From NCBI GenBank assembly GCA_016197345.1, contig JACPVY010000364.1, forward strand, positions 1 to 11,831: 11,831 nt of DNA, given 5' to 3'. The notes below the pieces were generated by a model. The model had not been told where the DNA came from. It saw only the letters and a program-made list of their open reading frames with translations, and did not search any database. The stretch comes from Burkholderiales bacterium (GTDB lineage Bacteria > Pseudomonadota > Gammaproteobacteria > Burkholderiales > Burkholderiaceae_D). Shown one piece after another: positions 1 through 6,542 of this stretch (the stretch's first letter is position 1; the number at the start of each line of letters is the position of its first letter). A program made the position numbers and the translations under genes.

Positions 1-999
1 CTGAACCTCCACTAAAAAATCAACGGCGTTGAACACATTGCCCCCGCGAGGAAAAGCGAGCGCACTGTTTGCGACATCCTTATTCAATGACTGTGAAGCA
101 TTGTGACGTGAGGTATCAGGTGTCGTTACTGTTGTGACGTTGCCGGATTGGGGCGGTGTACCGGAGGTGGCGGGCGGCTGGCGCGGCGAAGCTGTATCAA
201 GTGGCGCTCCCGACGCTGACGCTGAGCCATCGCCACTCGTGATCTCCAACATGTCGGGAGTGGTCAATTGCAAAGTCATGCGTAGCCTCGTGCTACGGCC
301 ACCGATAGCCTCGCTCGGTAAAACTTGGCATGCAGGATATGCGTCGCGCACCACATCGCACCAAGCTTCCCCTTGTTCTATGCTTGAGAAATTACCCACG
401 TACAACATATACGTTGGTGCGGGGGCTTGAACCGTGGCATTGCTCGCGTGAGAGTCGCTGTTGGCTTTGCCAAGCTTCGAACGGTGGCGCACACCATTCA
501 CATTGAGCGTCGTGGTATTGGGGAATTTGTTAGTAGAAGAATGGGCAACCGAATCGCTAGCGAGGGTTGGTGTGGGTGCTACCGCACGAGCGACGACAAA
601 GCGCTCTATCATCCAATCGGGGTAATGCTCGCGCAATTTACGCCATTCTTGGGCAATTTGAGCGCGTTGGGCGATCTGCATCATTTCAACCACCCACAAC
701 GTTTCATCGCTAGCCGTTTTACCTAGGCTAATGGGCAGGCCTGTACTGCTATCGTTATTGTCGGCGCTATTGTCTTGTGTATTTTCTGCGCTGGTAGTGT
801 CTTGCGCTTGGGCAGCGTAGCTTGGCTGAGGGGTGTTCAACGCTTGCGCTTCAGCACGAGGCTGCAAGACTATGCCGCTCAACAAGCCAAAAACAATCAG
901 GAAATGGCAGAAGTGGTGGCGCGCCGGCATAGGAATAGCGGGCGCTAAGCCGAGCTGCCCCTGCTGTACCGATTGCGCTAAGCTACGCGAAAAATTCAT
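1..999 (-). CDS. Secreted protein of unknown function, C-terminus beyond window edge
   Basis: An uninterrupted reading frame of 333 codons runs from an ATG at 999-997 to the left edge without a stop, so the gene is partial. A strong Shine-Dalgarno (GAGGAAGG) lies about 9 bases upstream of that ATG and decides the start. Residues 28-52 form a hydrophobic stretch (CHFLIVFGLLSGIVL) ending in AEAQA, which looks like a signal peptide; an internal Met24 would give a more usual signal-peptide length but has no ribosome site. The mature part is rich in Ser, Thr, Asn, Ala and Pro. Two ordered islands stand out: one near residues 98-135 (LWVVEMMQIAQRAQIAQEWR, then YPDWM), probably helical, and one near 205-250 starting YMLYVGNFSSIEQGEAWCDV, which faintly resembles a SPOR-type strand-helix-strand unit. 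I do not recognise the family. Codon use matches the neighbours. An envelope or exported role is inferred only from the signal sequence. Confidence 0.8.
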   Translation of the reverse strand, partial: MNFSRSLAQSVQQGQLGLAPAIPMPARHHFCHFLIVFGLLSGIVLQPRAEAQALNTPQPSYAAQAQDTTSAENTQDNSADNNDSSTGLPISLGKTASDETLWVVEMMQIAQRAQIAQEWRKLREHYPDWMIERFVVARAVAPTPTLASDSVAHSSTNKFPNTTTLNVNGVRHRSKLGKANSDSHASNATVQAPAPTYMLYVGNFSSIEQGEAWCDVVRDAYPACQVLPSEAIGGRSTRLRMTLQLTTPDMLEITSGDGSASASGAPLDTASPRQPPATSGTPPQSGNVTTVTTPDTSRHNASQSLNKDVANSALAFPRGGNVFNAVDFLVEVQ

Positions 1000-1031
1000 C
1001 GCGCCCCCTTCCTCTTTGCTATCTCTGCTAG

Positions 1032-1067
1032 CGCATTTCGCGCAAGACATCCCCACAGCGAAATGCG
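1032..1067 (-). promoter_or_regulatory. Inverted repeat in the probable 5' leader of the secreted-protein gene
   Basis: The arms CGCATTTCGC (1032-1041) and GCGAAATGCG (1058-1067) are perfectly complementary over 10 bp with a 16-base spacer. The repeat sits about 33 bases upstream of the start codon at 999, so it could be an operator or an mRNA leader hairpin. There is no T-run after either arm, so it is not an intrinsic terminator. Function is not known. Confidence 0.45.
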
Positions 1068-1272
1068 TACCAGTCGAAAAATTTACCGAACAAAAAGCAT
1101 TCGCCGTAAAAACGCTACGGTTATCGACGAGTAAGGGAAAGCGAGGGAGTGCAAGGGAGATAAGCAAAGGAGACGGGTGACATGCAGATCATTACGACAA
1201 TCTGCGTTTTTTGCAAACAATACGACCAAGCTACAGATTGTTTGTCTCCAATGCCACCAATGGAAATCCCTC

Positions 1273-1308
1273 TGCAATTGGCACAACAACTAGGGGGGGC
1301 CAATTGCA
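1273..1308 (-). repeat. 10-bp inverted repeat downstream of the GTPase gene
   Basis: TGCAATTGGC (1273-1282) and GCCAATTGCA (1299-1308) are perfect inverted repeats with a 16-base spacer that includes a run of six or seven G. It begins about 30 bases past the stop codon of the minus-strand GTPase gene, where a terminator or mRNA 3'-end structure would be expected. No T-tract follows on the minus strand, so Rho-independent termination is not supported. A 3'-stabilising hairpin is the more likely reading. Confidence 0.4.
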
Positions 1309-1339
1309 AAGCCAACGGGTGCAAAGTTGGGCTATCGCT

Positions 1340-2308
1340 TTAATCGTCGTCTGCTTCTGCGTTGCTATCACGTTTGCCACGTTTTTCAAATGCGGCGCGC
1401 TCTTTTGCTTGTTCAGCTTGTTTGCGCTCGTATTCTTCACGCTCTAGCGCAAAGCGTTGCAATGCCGCTTCACGTGTGCTTGGGTTTTCTAAACTAATTC
1501 GACCTAAAGCACCAGTGCGATAATCGAACAGTAGCACATGTGCCGCTTTTTCCAAATCAAAATCGCCACCTTTTACACGCATTGCCCGGCGCTGGGCGAC
1601 GCCTTCCAAAACGCCAACGCCATCCAAGCCTTCGCAATTGATGCCATAGCGTGCTTGCAGCAGCTTAGGATAGCGTGCCAACAAAATTTCCGCTAAAAAT
1701 GCGGCGACTTCTTCTTCCACCACCGCATTTACCCCCACCGCATGGCTAGCCGCCAGCATCAAACCATCGTCTGGCAAGGCAATTTTCGGCCATAGCATGC
1801 CGGGGGTATCGATCAAAATCATGTTTTTACCGAGGTACAAGCGCTGCTGCACCTTGGTCACGGCTGGCTCATCCCCCACTTTGGCGACGCGCTTTTTCAG
1901 CAGCGCATTCATCAAGGTCGATTTACCGACGTTGGGAATGCCCATGATCATCATCCGCAATGGCTTGGTTGGCACACCGCGATGTGGGGCGATTTTCTGG
2001 CAAATACCGGGGATTTTGTTCACATCAGCTGGCTTTTTGCAGCTAATGGCAACCACGTGGGTATTTTTTTGGGCTTCGAAATGGCGTATCCATTCCGCGG
2101 TGACATCAGGATCAGCCAAATCGCTCTTATTCAAAATTTTCAGACAAGGGCGTTGGCGAAATTGGCGTAATTGCTCGACCATGGGATTCGAACTGGCCAT
2201 CGGCAAACGTGCGTCTAGCACTTCAATCACCATGTCGGTATCTTCCATTGTTTCCGCCGCTTTTTTGCGGGCGGCATTCATGTGACCGGGGAACCATTGG
2301 ATAGACAT
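1340..2308 (-). CDS. ylqF: Ribosome biogenesis GTPase, YlqF/RbgA family
   Basis: This 322-residue protein is a circularly permuted P-loop GTPase. The GTP-binding motifs occur in the order G4-G5-G1-G2-G3: NKSD at residues 60-63, SCK at 89-91, GIPNVGKS at 123-130 and DTPG at 167-170. The N-terminal signature WFPGHM (5-10) is typical of YlqF/RbgA. The family binds the maturing large ribosomal subunit and uses GTP hydrolysis late in 50S assembly; that role is taken from the family, mainly Bacillus RbgA. The C-terminus from about residue 285 is a highly charged tail (rich in E, K, R and D), ending in acidic residues. Only a weak ribosome site (AAAG) precedes the ATG. It is transcribed alone, divergently from the fusion gene at 2464, and its length is normal for the family. 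Confidence 0.95.
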   Translation of the reverse strand: MSIQWFPGHMNAARKKAAETMEDTDMVIEVLDARLPMASSNPMVEQLRQFRQRPCLKILNKSDLADPDVTAEWIRHFEAQKNTHVVAISCKKPADVNKIPGICQKIAPHRGVPTKPLRMMIMGIPNVGKSTLMNALLKKRVAKVGDEPAVTKVQQRLYLGKNMILIDTPGMLWPKIALPDDGLMLAASHAVGVNAVVEEEVAAFLAEILLARYPKLLQARYGINCEGLDGVGVLEGVAQRRAMRVKGGDFDLEKAAHVLLFDYRTGALGRISLENPSTREAALQRFALEREEYERKQAEQAKERAAFEKRGKRDSNAEADDD

Positions 2309-2412
2309 AGTGAGCTTTGTTGATAGACGAAAAGCGCTATTTTACTTGTTTTTGCGCGAGGCCATTTTTGCCGCGTAGCAATTAATGCTCGATTCGCGCT
2401 CAAATGCGATGG

Positions 2413-2437
2413 CTTAGCCCTATCTTAGCCCTATAAT
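2413..2437 (+). promoter_or_regulatory. Perfect -10 box TATAAT embedded in an 11-bp tandem duplication
   Basis: TATAAT (2432-2437) matches the sigma-70 -10 consensus exactly and lies 26 bases before the ATG at 2464. The 11-mer CTTAGCCCTAT occurs twice in direct tandem (2413-2423 and 2424-2434), the second copy supplying part of the -10 box. A -35 hexamer is poor: TGGCTT at 16-bp spacing is the best candidate. The predicted transcript would have a leader of about 20 bases and no Shine-Dalgarno, which fits the absence of a ribosome site before 2464. Confidence 0.55.
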
Positions 2438-2463
2438 CGGCAATCAATTTTAATTCCTCCGCT

Positions 2464-3381
2464 ATGATTCCCGCCGACATCCTCGCCTTTTGCGATCACT
2501 ATTGTGCTGCCTTCAATCAACTCGATGGCGCCGCCGTCGCCCAGTTATATGCGCTACCCTGCGGTATCGCTAGCAGCCATGCCTCGCGTTACTGGAGCGA
2601 ATTTGAGCCTGTGCTAGAAAATATGCGCCAGTTATGTGAAATCTATCGGCGCGATGGCTACCATCATGCCAGCTATAGCGTGCGGTGTTACCTACCGCAG
2701 AGCACAGAATTTGCCTTTCTTGACATCGCTTGGACGATACACAAAATCAATGGTCTGCCGGATCAGTGCTTTAACACGAGCTACCAACTGGTGCGCACTG
2801 ACGATAAGGTGCAGCCGTGGCGGGTTTTACTGTGTACTGCCTATAGCGAATCCCCGGCGCAAAGAACGCCGATGCGTCCCATCAACTTGGGCGATATGCA
2901 ACTCGAACCGCAACTTGCTAGCCATGCGTCAGAGATGTTTGAGGTGCTGGCTGATCCGGCGATTTACACCTATGAAAACAGCGCGCCAGAATCCCTTGCA
3001 TGGCTGAGTGCGCGCTTTCAACGCCTAGAATCGCGCCGCTCCCAGGATGGTAGTGAGCAATGGTTGAATTGGGTGATCAAACTTAGCGATGGCAAACTCG
3101 CTGGTTTTGTTCAAGCCACCATCGCGGCCGATGGTAGCGCCCACATCGCTTACATTTTGCATAGTCGCCATTGGGGCAAAAATATCGCCTATCGTGCGGT
3201 ACAGGCAATGCTAGCGGAGTTACACCAACACTACGGCGTAAGCCAATTCCATGCGATATTCAAAACGGCCAATCTCCGTTCGCAAGCGCTGTTGCAAAGA
3301 TTGGGATTTAGTGCGAACGCACAGATAGGCACGACGCTAGCGCCAGACGAAAGCGCATGGCATAAGATTATCGAGGAGTAA
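2464..3381 (+). CDS. NTF2-like domain fused to a GNAT acetyltransferase
   Basis: The protein has 305 residues in two parts. Residues 1 to about 128 look like an NTF2/SnoaL-type cone ([20 protein letters not shown] at the start, later [15 protein letters not shown] and [11 protein letters not shown]), a fold used for small-molecule binding or catalysis. Residues of about 138-300 look like a GNAT acyltransferase of the RimJ/RimL type: an N-terminal [19 protein letters not shown] segment and the acetyl-CoA loop region around RHWGKNIA (235-242). The usual second glycine of that loop (GxG/A) is Asn240 here, so acetyl-CoA binding may be altered. The substrate cannot be read. The ATG at 2464 is the only reasonable start, since an in-frame TAA lies at 2434; no ribosome site precedes it. 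The stop is followed after 5 bases by the macrodomain gene, so the two are probably cotranscribed. The GNAT half is surer than the NTF2 half. Confidence 0.85.
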   Translation: MIPADILAFCDHYCAAFNQLDGAAVAQLYALPCGIASSHASRYWSEFEPVLENMRQLCEIYRRDGYHHASYSVRCYLPQSTEFAFLDIAWTIHKINGLPDQCFNTSYQLVRTDDKVQPWRVLLCTAYSESPAQRTPMRPINLGDMQLEPQLASHASEMFEVLADPAIYTYENSAPESLAWLSARFQRLESRRSQDGSEQWLNWVIKLSDGKLAGFVQATIAADGSAHIAYILHSRHWGKNIAYRAVQAMLAELHQHYGVSQFHAIFKTANLRSQALLQRLGFSANAQIGTTLAPDESAWHKIIEE

Positions 3382-3386
3382 AGCAA

Positions 3387-3890
3387 TTGAACATTCTGCG
3401 CACCATACAAGCTGATATCACCACTCTCAAGCTAGACGCCATCGTCAATGCCGCCAATTCTTCGCTATTGGGCGGTGGCGGTGTCGATGGCGCGATTCAC
3501 CGCGCCGCCGGCCCTGATTTGGTGCATGCCTGCCGCTTGCTCGGTGGCTGTAAAACCGGGGAAGCAAAAATCACCCCCGGTTTTCGCCTGCCCGCCAACT
3601 ATGTGATTCACACTGTCGGCCCGGTGTGGCGCGGCGGTAATGCAGACGAAGCGGCGCTGTTAGCGCGTTGCTATCAAAACAGCCTAGCGCTGGCGCTCGC
3701 TAACGGCGTGCAAAGCATTGCATTTCCCTGCATTAGCACCGGCATTTTTGGCTACCCGGCTGAGCAAGCCGCACAACTAGCGTGCCATACGGTGCAAGAA
3801 TTTATGGCCAAGGAGCCAAGCATTAGCGAAGTGGTTTTTTGCTGTTTTTCGGCTGCGGACTTGGTGCTATATCAGGCGCTATTAGCCTAA
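3387..3890 (+). CDS. ymdB: Macrodomain protein, O-acetyl-ADP-ribose deacetylase (YmdB type)
   Basis: This is a single macrodomain of 167 residues, the normal length for YmdB-like enzymes. They hydrolyse O-acetyl-ADP-ribose and can remove ADP-ribose from proteins. The ADP-ribose pocket is intact: VNAAN at 20-24, the [14 protein letters not shown] loop at 29-42 with Asp34 in the place of the catalytic aspartate, and STGIFGYP at 117-124. The start is TTG at 3387, chosen because GAGGAG (3373-3378) lies 8 bases upstream and the sequence [12 protein letters not shown] aligns with the family's first strand. It is 5 bp downstream of the NTF2-GNAT gene, pointing to translational linkage. Its last 9 bases overlap the end of the convergent ABM gene, leaving no room for a terminator between them. 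Confidence 0.93.
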   Translation: MNILRTIQADITTLKLDAIVNAANSSLLGGGGVDGAIHRAAGPDLVHACRLLGGCKTGEAKITPGFRLPANYVIHTVGPVWRGGNADEAALLARCYQNSLALALANGVQSIAFPCISTGIFGYPAEQAAQLACHTVQEFMAKEPSISEVVFCCFSAADLVLYQALLA

Positions 3891-4226
3891 TGCTTGCTGC
3901 GAATCCAACGGCACTTGGTTGCGCTCTTGCATCGTATAGCGCCGCACAATATCGCCCACGCAAATACAGTAATCGCTAAAAATACTCGCGCGCCCTGCAG
4001 TTTGTGCCTGCCTATGCTGCTCCATATTGCGCCATGTCTGCACCGCTTGTTCATCGCGCCAATAAGACAGCGAGAGCAATTTATCTGGCTGACTCAGGCT
4101 TTGAAAGCGTTCGATAGAAATAAAACCGTCGATCTGCACTAATTGTTCGCGCAATGTTTGTGCAAATGCTAGGTATTGCTCTTGCTTGCCATCGGCAATG
4201 CAGACTTCAAAAATCACTGCGATCAT
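3882..4226 (-). CDS. ABM-domain protein (antibiotic biosynthesis monooxygenase-like)
   Basis: The protein has 114 residues, with an ABM dimeric alpha/beta-barrel over about residues 1-95: [20 protein letters not shown], then [20 protein letters not shown] with the Trp and the following helix typical of the fold. Members include quinone-forming monooxygenases, haem-degrading proteins and many of unknown substrate, so no reaction is assigned. A ribosome site GGAGG lies 4 bases before the ATG at 4226. That ATG overlaps the TGA of the upstream NIPSNAP gene (ATGA), so the two are translationally coupled. The 3' end overlaps the macrodomain gene by 9 bases in convergent orientation. The tail after residue 95 is polar and not part of the fold. 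Confidence 0.88.
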   Translation of the reverse strand: MIAVIFEVCIADGKQEQYLAFAQTLREQLVQIDGFISIERFQSLSQPDKLLSLSYWRDEQAVQTWRNMEQHRQAQTAGRASIFSDYCICVGDIVRRYTMQERNQVPLDSQQALG

Positions 4227-4591
4227 ATCGCCTCCACAGCCGCCAGATTAAAAGTACTCACCACACTTTCAACGAAAGTGCGTTCTTCACGCAAAATAAA
4301 GCGTTTTTCTTGGGCAAATGCAAAGTTCGCGCGCCCGGCTTCATCTTGCTTTAAGCGCGCGCGATACGTTTCATAGGCGGCCAGCGAGGCAAACGCAATC
4401 AAACCCCACGCTACATCATTCGTACCTTCATGTGGCAAAAAATACCCGATCAAATGACCACCACAACGCGGGATGATACGCCCCCAATTTTCGGCATACT
4501 GCGCAAATGCGGCACGCTGAAAAGGGTCGATTTGGTACCTTATCATGCAGGTGATGTGGGTGTTGGGATTTGAATTTTGGCTGGGATTCAT
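4223..4591 (-). CDS. NIPSNAP-family protein
   Basis: With the start at 4591 the protein has 122 residues. An upstream in-frame ATG at 4618 is less likely: AGGAG lies 7 bases before the 4591 ATG, while the 4618 ATG overlaps a probable -10 box. Residues of about 13-112 match the NIPSNAP type of dimeric ferredoxin-like barrel: an [17 protein letters not shown] strand-helix, a [20 protein letters not shown] strand pair, and the helix [19 protein letters not shown]. No enzymatic function is established for bacterial members. It heads a two-gene operon with the ABM protein (ATGA overlap) and is divergent from an ArsR-type regulator 68 bp away, which suggests an inducible small-molecule response. 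Pairing of two proteins with related barrel folds may reflect a shared or heteromeric job; that is inference. Confidence 0.85.
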   Translation of the reverse strand: MNPSQNSNPNTHITCMIRYQIDPFQRAAFAQYAENWGRIIPRCGGHLIGYFLPHEGTNDVAWGLIAFASLAAYETYRARLKQDEAGRANFAFAQEKRFILREERTFVESVVSTFNLAAVEAI

Positions 4592-4613
4592 GTTTATGCT
4601 CCTGGAAAACTGC

Positions 4614-4658
4614 ATCATATCCGCTTGTGTAGCGTTGATGGTTCGCCTACCATCGAAC
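4614..4658. promoter_or_regulatory. Divergent promoter region with candidate ArsR-family operator
   Basis: GATGGT (4637-4642) and ACCATC (4649-4654) form a perfect inverted repeat with a 6-base spacer; GTTCG (4641-4645) and CGAAC (4654-4658) form a second, overlapping one. On the minus strand TATGAT (4619-4614) is a good -10 box for the NIPSNAP-ABM operon, and the left operator arm falls exactly on its -35 position at 17-bp spacing. On the plus strand TTGTGT (4625-4630) and TACCAT (4648-4653) at 17 bp could drive the regulator, giving a nearly leaderless mRNA. Binding of the regulator would thus block both directions. The palindrome is seen; its use by the ArsR protein is inferred. Confidence 0.6.
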
Positions 4659-4659
4659 T

Positions 4660-5388
4660 ATGAAAACCACTGCCCCATTTGAAAACAGCGCTAGCGCGAC
4701 GCTTGGCGAACCCAGCATCGCCAAAATCGCCGCTTTACTTGGCGACCACGCCCGCGCGAGCGCCCTCACCGCCTTGATGAGCGACCGCGCCCACACCGCT
4801 ACCGAGCTAGCGAATCTCGCCAATGTCTCGAAACAAACCATGAGTGCGCACTTAGCAAAATTATTAGAATCCAATCTACTCGCCGTCGAACAACAAGGCC
4901 GCCACCGCTATTTCCGCCTCGCTAACCGCGACGTTGCGCAACTATTGGAAAGCCTGATGAACCTCGCCCAACGCGCAGGCAGCCACACCTTACGTCCCGG
5001 CCCACGCGCCCCCGCGCTACGCTACGCCCGCGTCTGCTACGACCATTTAGCAGGCGAAATGGGCGTATTAGCGTTTGATTTAATGCAGCAGCACGAGCTT
5101 CTACAAACCCAAGGGCAAAGCATTTTACTCAGCGACAAGGGTTTGCAATGGCTAAACCAAATCGGGCTAGACGCCGCGGCATTGCAAAAACAAAAACGCA
5201 GCTTTTGCCGCCCCTGCCTCGATTGGAGCGAACGCCGCCATCACTTAGGCGGCGCATTAGGGGCAGCTTTATTACAGAAAATTTTTGAAAACGGTTGGGC
5301 GCAACGGGTTGGGAGTACGCGCGAGGTGAGGTTTAGCGCGGTGGGGGAAGCAGCATTGCGGGCGTGGATTGAACATGGACAGAGCTAG
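4660..5388 (+). CDS. ArsR-type winged-helix transcriptional regulator with CxxC-containing C-terminal domain
   Basis: The protein has 242 residues. Residues 18-88 form an ArsR-like winged helix: the recognition region is TELANLANVSKQTMSAHLAK (48-67), followed by LLESNLL and a wing at 75-87 (VEQQGRHRYFRL). The rest, to 242, is a long C-terminal part found in a subgroup of ArsR regulators, with RYARVCYDHLAGEMG (121-135) and FCRPCLDWSERR (182-193). Cys183 and Cys186, perhaps with Cys126, could sense metal, thiol or redox state. The protein is much longer than minimal ArsR proteins of about 100 residues. No Shine-Dalgarno precedes the ATG, and a leaderless mRNA is plausible. It probably represses itself and the divergent NIPSNAP-ABM operon through the palindrome directly upstream. 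The inducer is unknown. Confidence 0.9.
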   Translation: MKTTAPFENSASATLGEPSIAKIAALLGDHARASALTALMSDRAHTATELANLANVSKQTMSAHLAKLLESNLLAVEQQGRHRYFRLANRDVAQLLESLMNLAQRAGSHTLRPGPRAPALRYARVCYDHLAGEMGVLAFDLMQQHELLQTQGQSILLSDKGLQWLNQIGLDAAALQKQKRSFCRPCLDWSERRHHLGGALGAALLQKIFENGWAQRVGSTREVRFSAVGEAALRAWIEHGQS

Positions 5389-5441
5389 GGCGCACAACAG
5401 CCGCATTGGCGTTTTGCTAGCAATCCAACAACCCAGCTAGT

Positions 5442-6461
5442 ATGCTAAGCTGCCGCCATCCACTTTCTGCCTTTACTACCATGCCAGCCACCACCGTCAA
5501 AACTTGGCACACCCCATCCCTCGCCACTTTTCAAAACGACATCCAGCCCTTGCAACAACCCGCGATTTTGCGCGGCCTGGTGGCGCATTGGCCGGCGGTG
5601 CGCTTGGCGAGTCAAGGGCCGGAGGCGATTTGTGCTTATTTGATGCGGCTCGATAACGGCAATGGCGTTGATGCGATTTTGTTGGCGCCGCAGGAAAAGG
5701 GACGGGTCTTCTATAACGACGAGATGACAGGCTTTAATTTTGCGCGCAAAAGCATGCCTATCTCTAGCGTGATAGAAGCGCTAGTACGCTATTCGCATTT
5801 TGCGCAATATCCGGCAATTGCCGTGCAAAGTGCGAAAATTCACGATTGTTTGCCCGGCTTTTTGCGCGAACATCCACATCCTTTGCTGGGCTCGGACATC
5901 GCACCACGCATTTGGATAGGCAATCAAATCGTCACGCCAGCGCATTTTGATGAATCGCTGAATATTGCTTGCGTGGTTGCTGGACGGCGGCGTTTTACCT
6001 TGTTTCCACCGGAACAAGTGAAAAATCTCTACATCGGCCCGCTCGATTTTGCGCCGACACCCACGCCGATTAGCATGGCTTCGCTAGTCGAACCAGACTT
6101 TACGCGCTACCCGCGCTTGCGAGAAGCGCTCGACTATGCGCAGGTGGCCGAGTTAGAACCCGGTGATGCGCTGTATATCCCCACACTCTGGTGGCACCAT
6201 GTCGAGTCTTTGGATTTTTTCAATGTGCTCGTCAATTACTGGTGGCAAGATAAAGCAGAAGCAATGGCTGGAACAGAACAAACAACCGAAACCGCTTTCC
6301 AGAGTTTGGTGCATTGCGTGCAGCACATGCAAAACCTGTCACCGTTAGAAAAACGCGGTTGGCAAGCGATGTTTGCGCACTACTTGTTTAATAGCGAATG
6401 TGATCCGGCTGCGCATATTCCGCCAGATAAACGTGGTGTGCTGGCGAAAAAGCGCGTATAA
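5442..6461 (+). CDS. JmjC/cupin_8 Fe(II)/2-oxoglutarate-dependent oxygenase
   Basis: The protein has 339 residues from the first ATG, or 326 from an internal ATG at 5481 (MPATTVKTWHTPS), which matches where the homologous part begins; neither has a ribosome site, so the start is uncertain. The N-terminal part contains QQPAILRGLVAHWPAVR, typical of cupin_8 proteins. The iron ligands are visible: HFD at 168-170 (PAHFDESLN) and His252 in LWWHHVE. Gly-Asp-Ala-Leu-Tyr-Ile-Pro just before the second His is also a family hallmark. Relatives hydroxylate protein side chains or small molecules using iron and 2-oxoglutarate; the substrate here is unknown. The reading frame follows the ArsR gene by 53 bp on the same strand, with no clear terminator between, and converges on the HDAC-like gene. 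Its stop codon lies in the A-tract of that gene's terminator. Confidence 0.9.
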   Translation: MLSCRHPLSAFTTMPATTVKTWHTPSLATFQNDIQPLQQPAILRGLVAHWPAVRLASQGPEAICAYLMRLDNGNGVDAILLAPQEKGRVFYNDEMTGFNFARKSMPISSVIEALVRYSHFAQYPAIAVQSAKIHDCLPGFLREHPHPLLGSDIAPRIWIGNQIVTPAHFDESLNIACVVAGRRRFTLFPPEQVKNLYIGPLDFAPTPTPISMASLVEPDFTRYPRLREALDYAQVAELEPGDALYIPTLWWHHVESLDFFNVLVNYWWQDKAEAMAGTEQTTETAFQSLVHCVQHMQNLSPLEKRGWQAMFAHYLFNSECDPAAHIPPDKRGVLAKKRV

Positions 6462-6484
6462 AAAAACGCCGCACGAGGCGGCGC
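6460..6484 (-). terminator. Intrinsic terminator of the HDAC-like gene
   Basis: Read on the minus strand, the arms CGCCGC and GCGGCG (6483-6478 and 6472-6467) form a 6-bp GC stem with a 5-base loop, followed at once by a run of seven T (6466-6460). This is a clear Rho-independent terminator for the minus-strand gene ending at 6543. The T-run overlaps the stop codon of the convergent oxygenase gene. On the plus strand the hairpin has no T-tract, so it would not terminate that gene. Confidence 0.8.
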
Positions 6485-6542
6485 TGCTAGGCTCCAGCTA
6501 AGCAAACCTTATGTATCCCACTATGCATACAGATGCTTACCA

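Larger units (their letters stand above)
1000..1339. other. Intergenic region with several inverted repeats
   Basis: This 340-bp stretch separates the stop of the GTPase gene from the start of the secreted-protein gene, both on the minus strand. I see no convincing protein gene in it. It contains the ribosome site of the secreted-protein gene near its left end and at least three inverted repeats, listed separately or in the findings. No strong sigma-70 promoter could be picked out for the minus-strand gene, although one must lie here or further upstream. Confidence 0.7.

Noticed and set aside
134..1180. Plus-strand open frames at 134-430, 427-726 and 833-1180
   Set aside because: They are antisense to the long minus-strand secreted-protein frame, have no ribosome sites and no family similarity.
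1184..1212. Plus-strand hairpin GCAGAT/ATCTGC followed by six T, terminator-like
   Set aside because: The stem is only 6 bp and AT-containing with a 10-base loop, and no plus-strand gene lies upstream.
5389..5425. Possible terminator after the ArsR gene (GCC-GCATT-GGC then GTTTT)
   Set aside because: A 3-bp stem is too weak to support termination.
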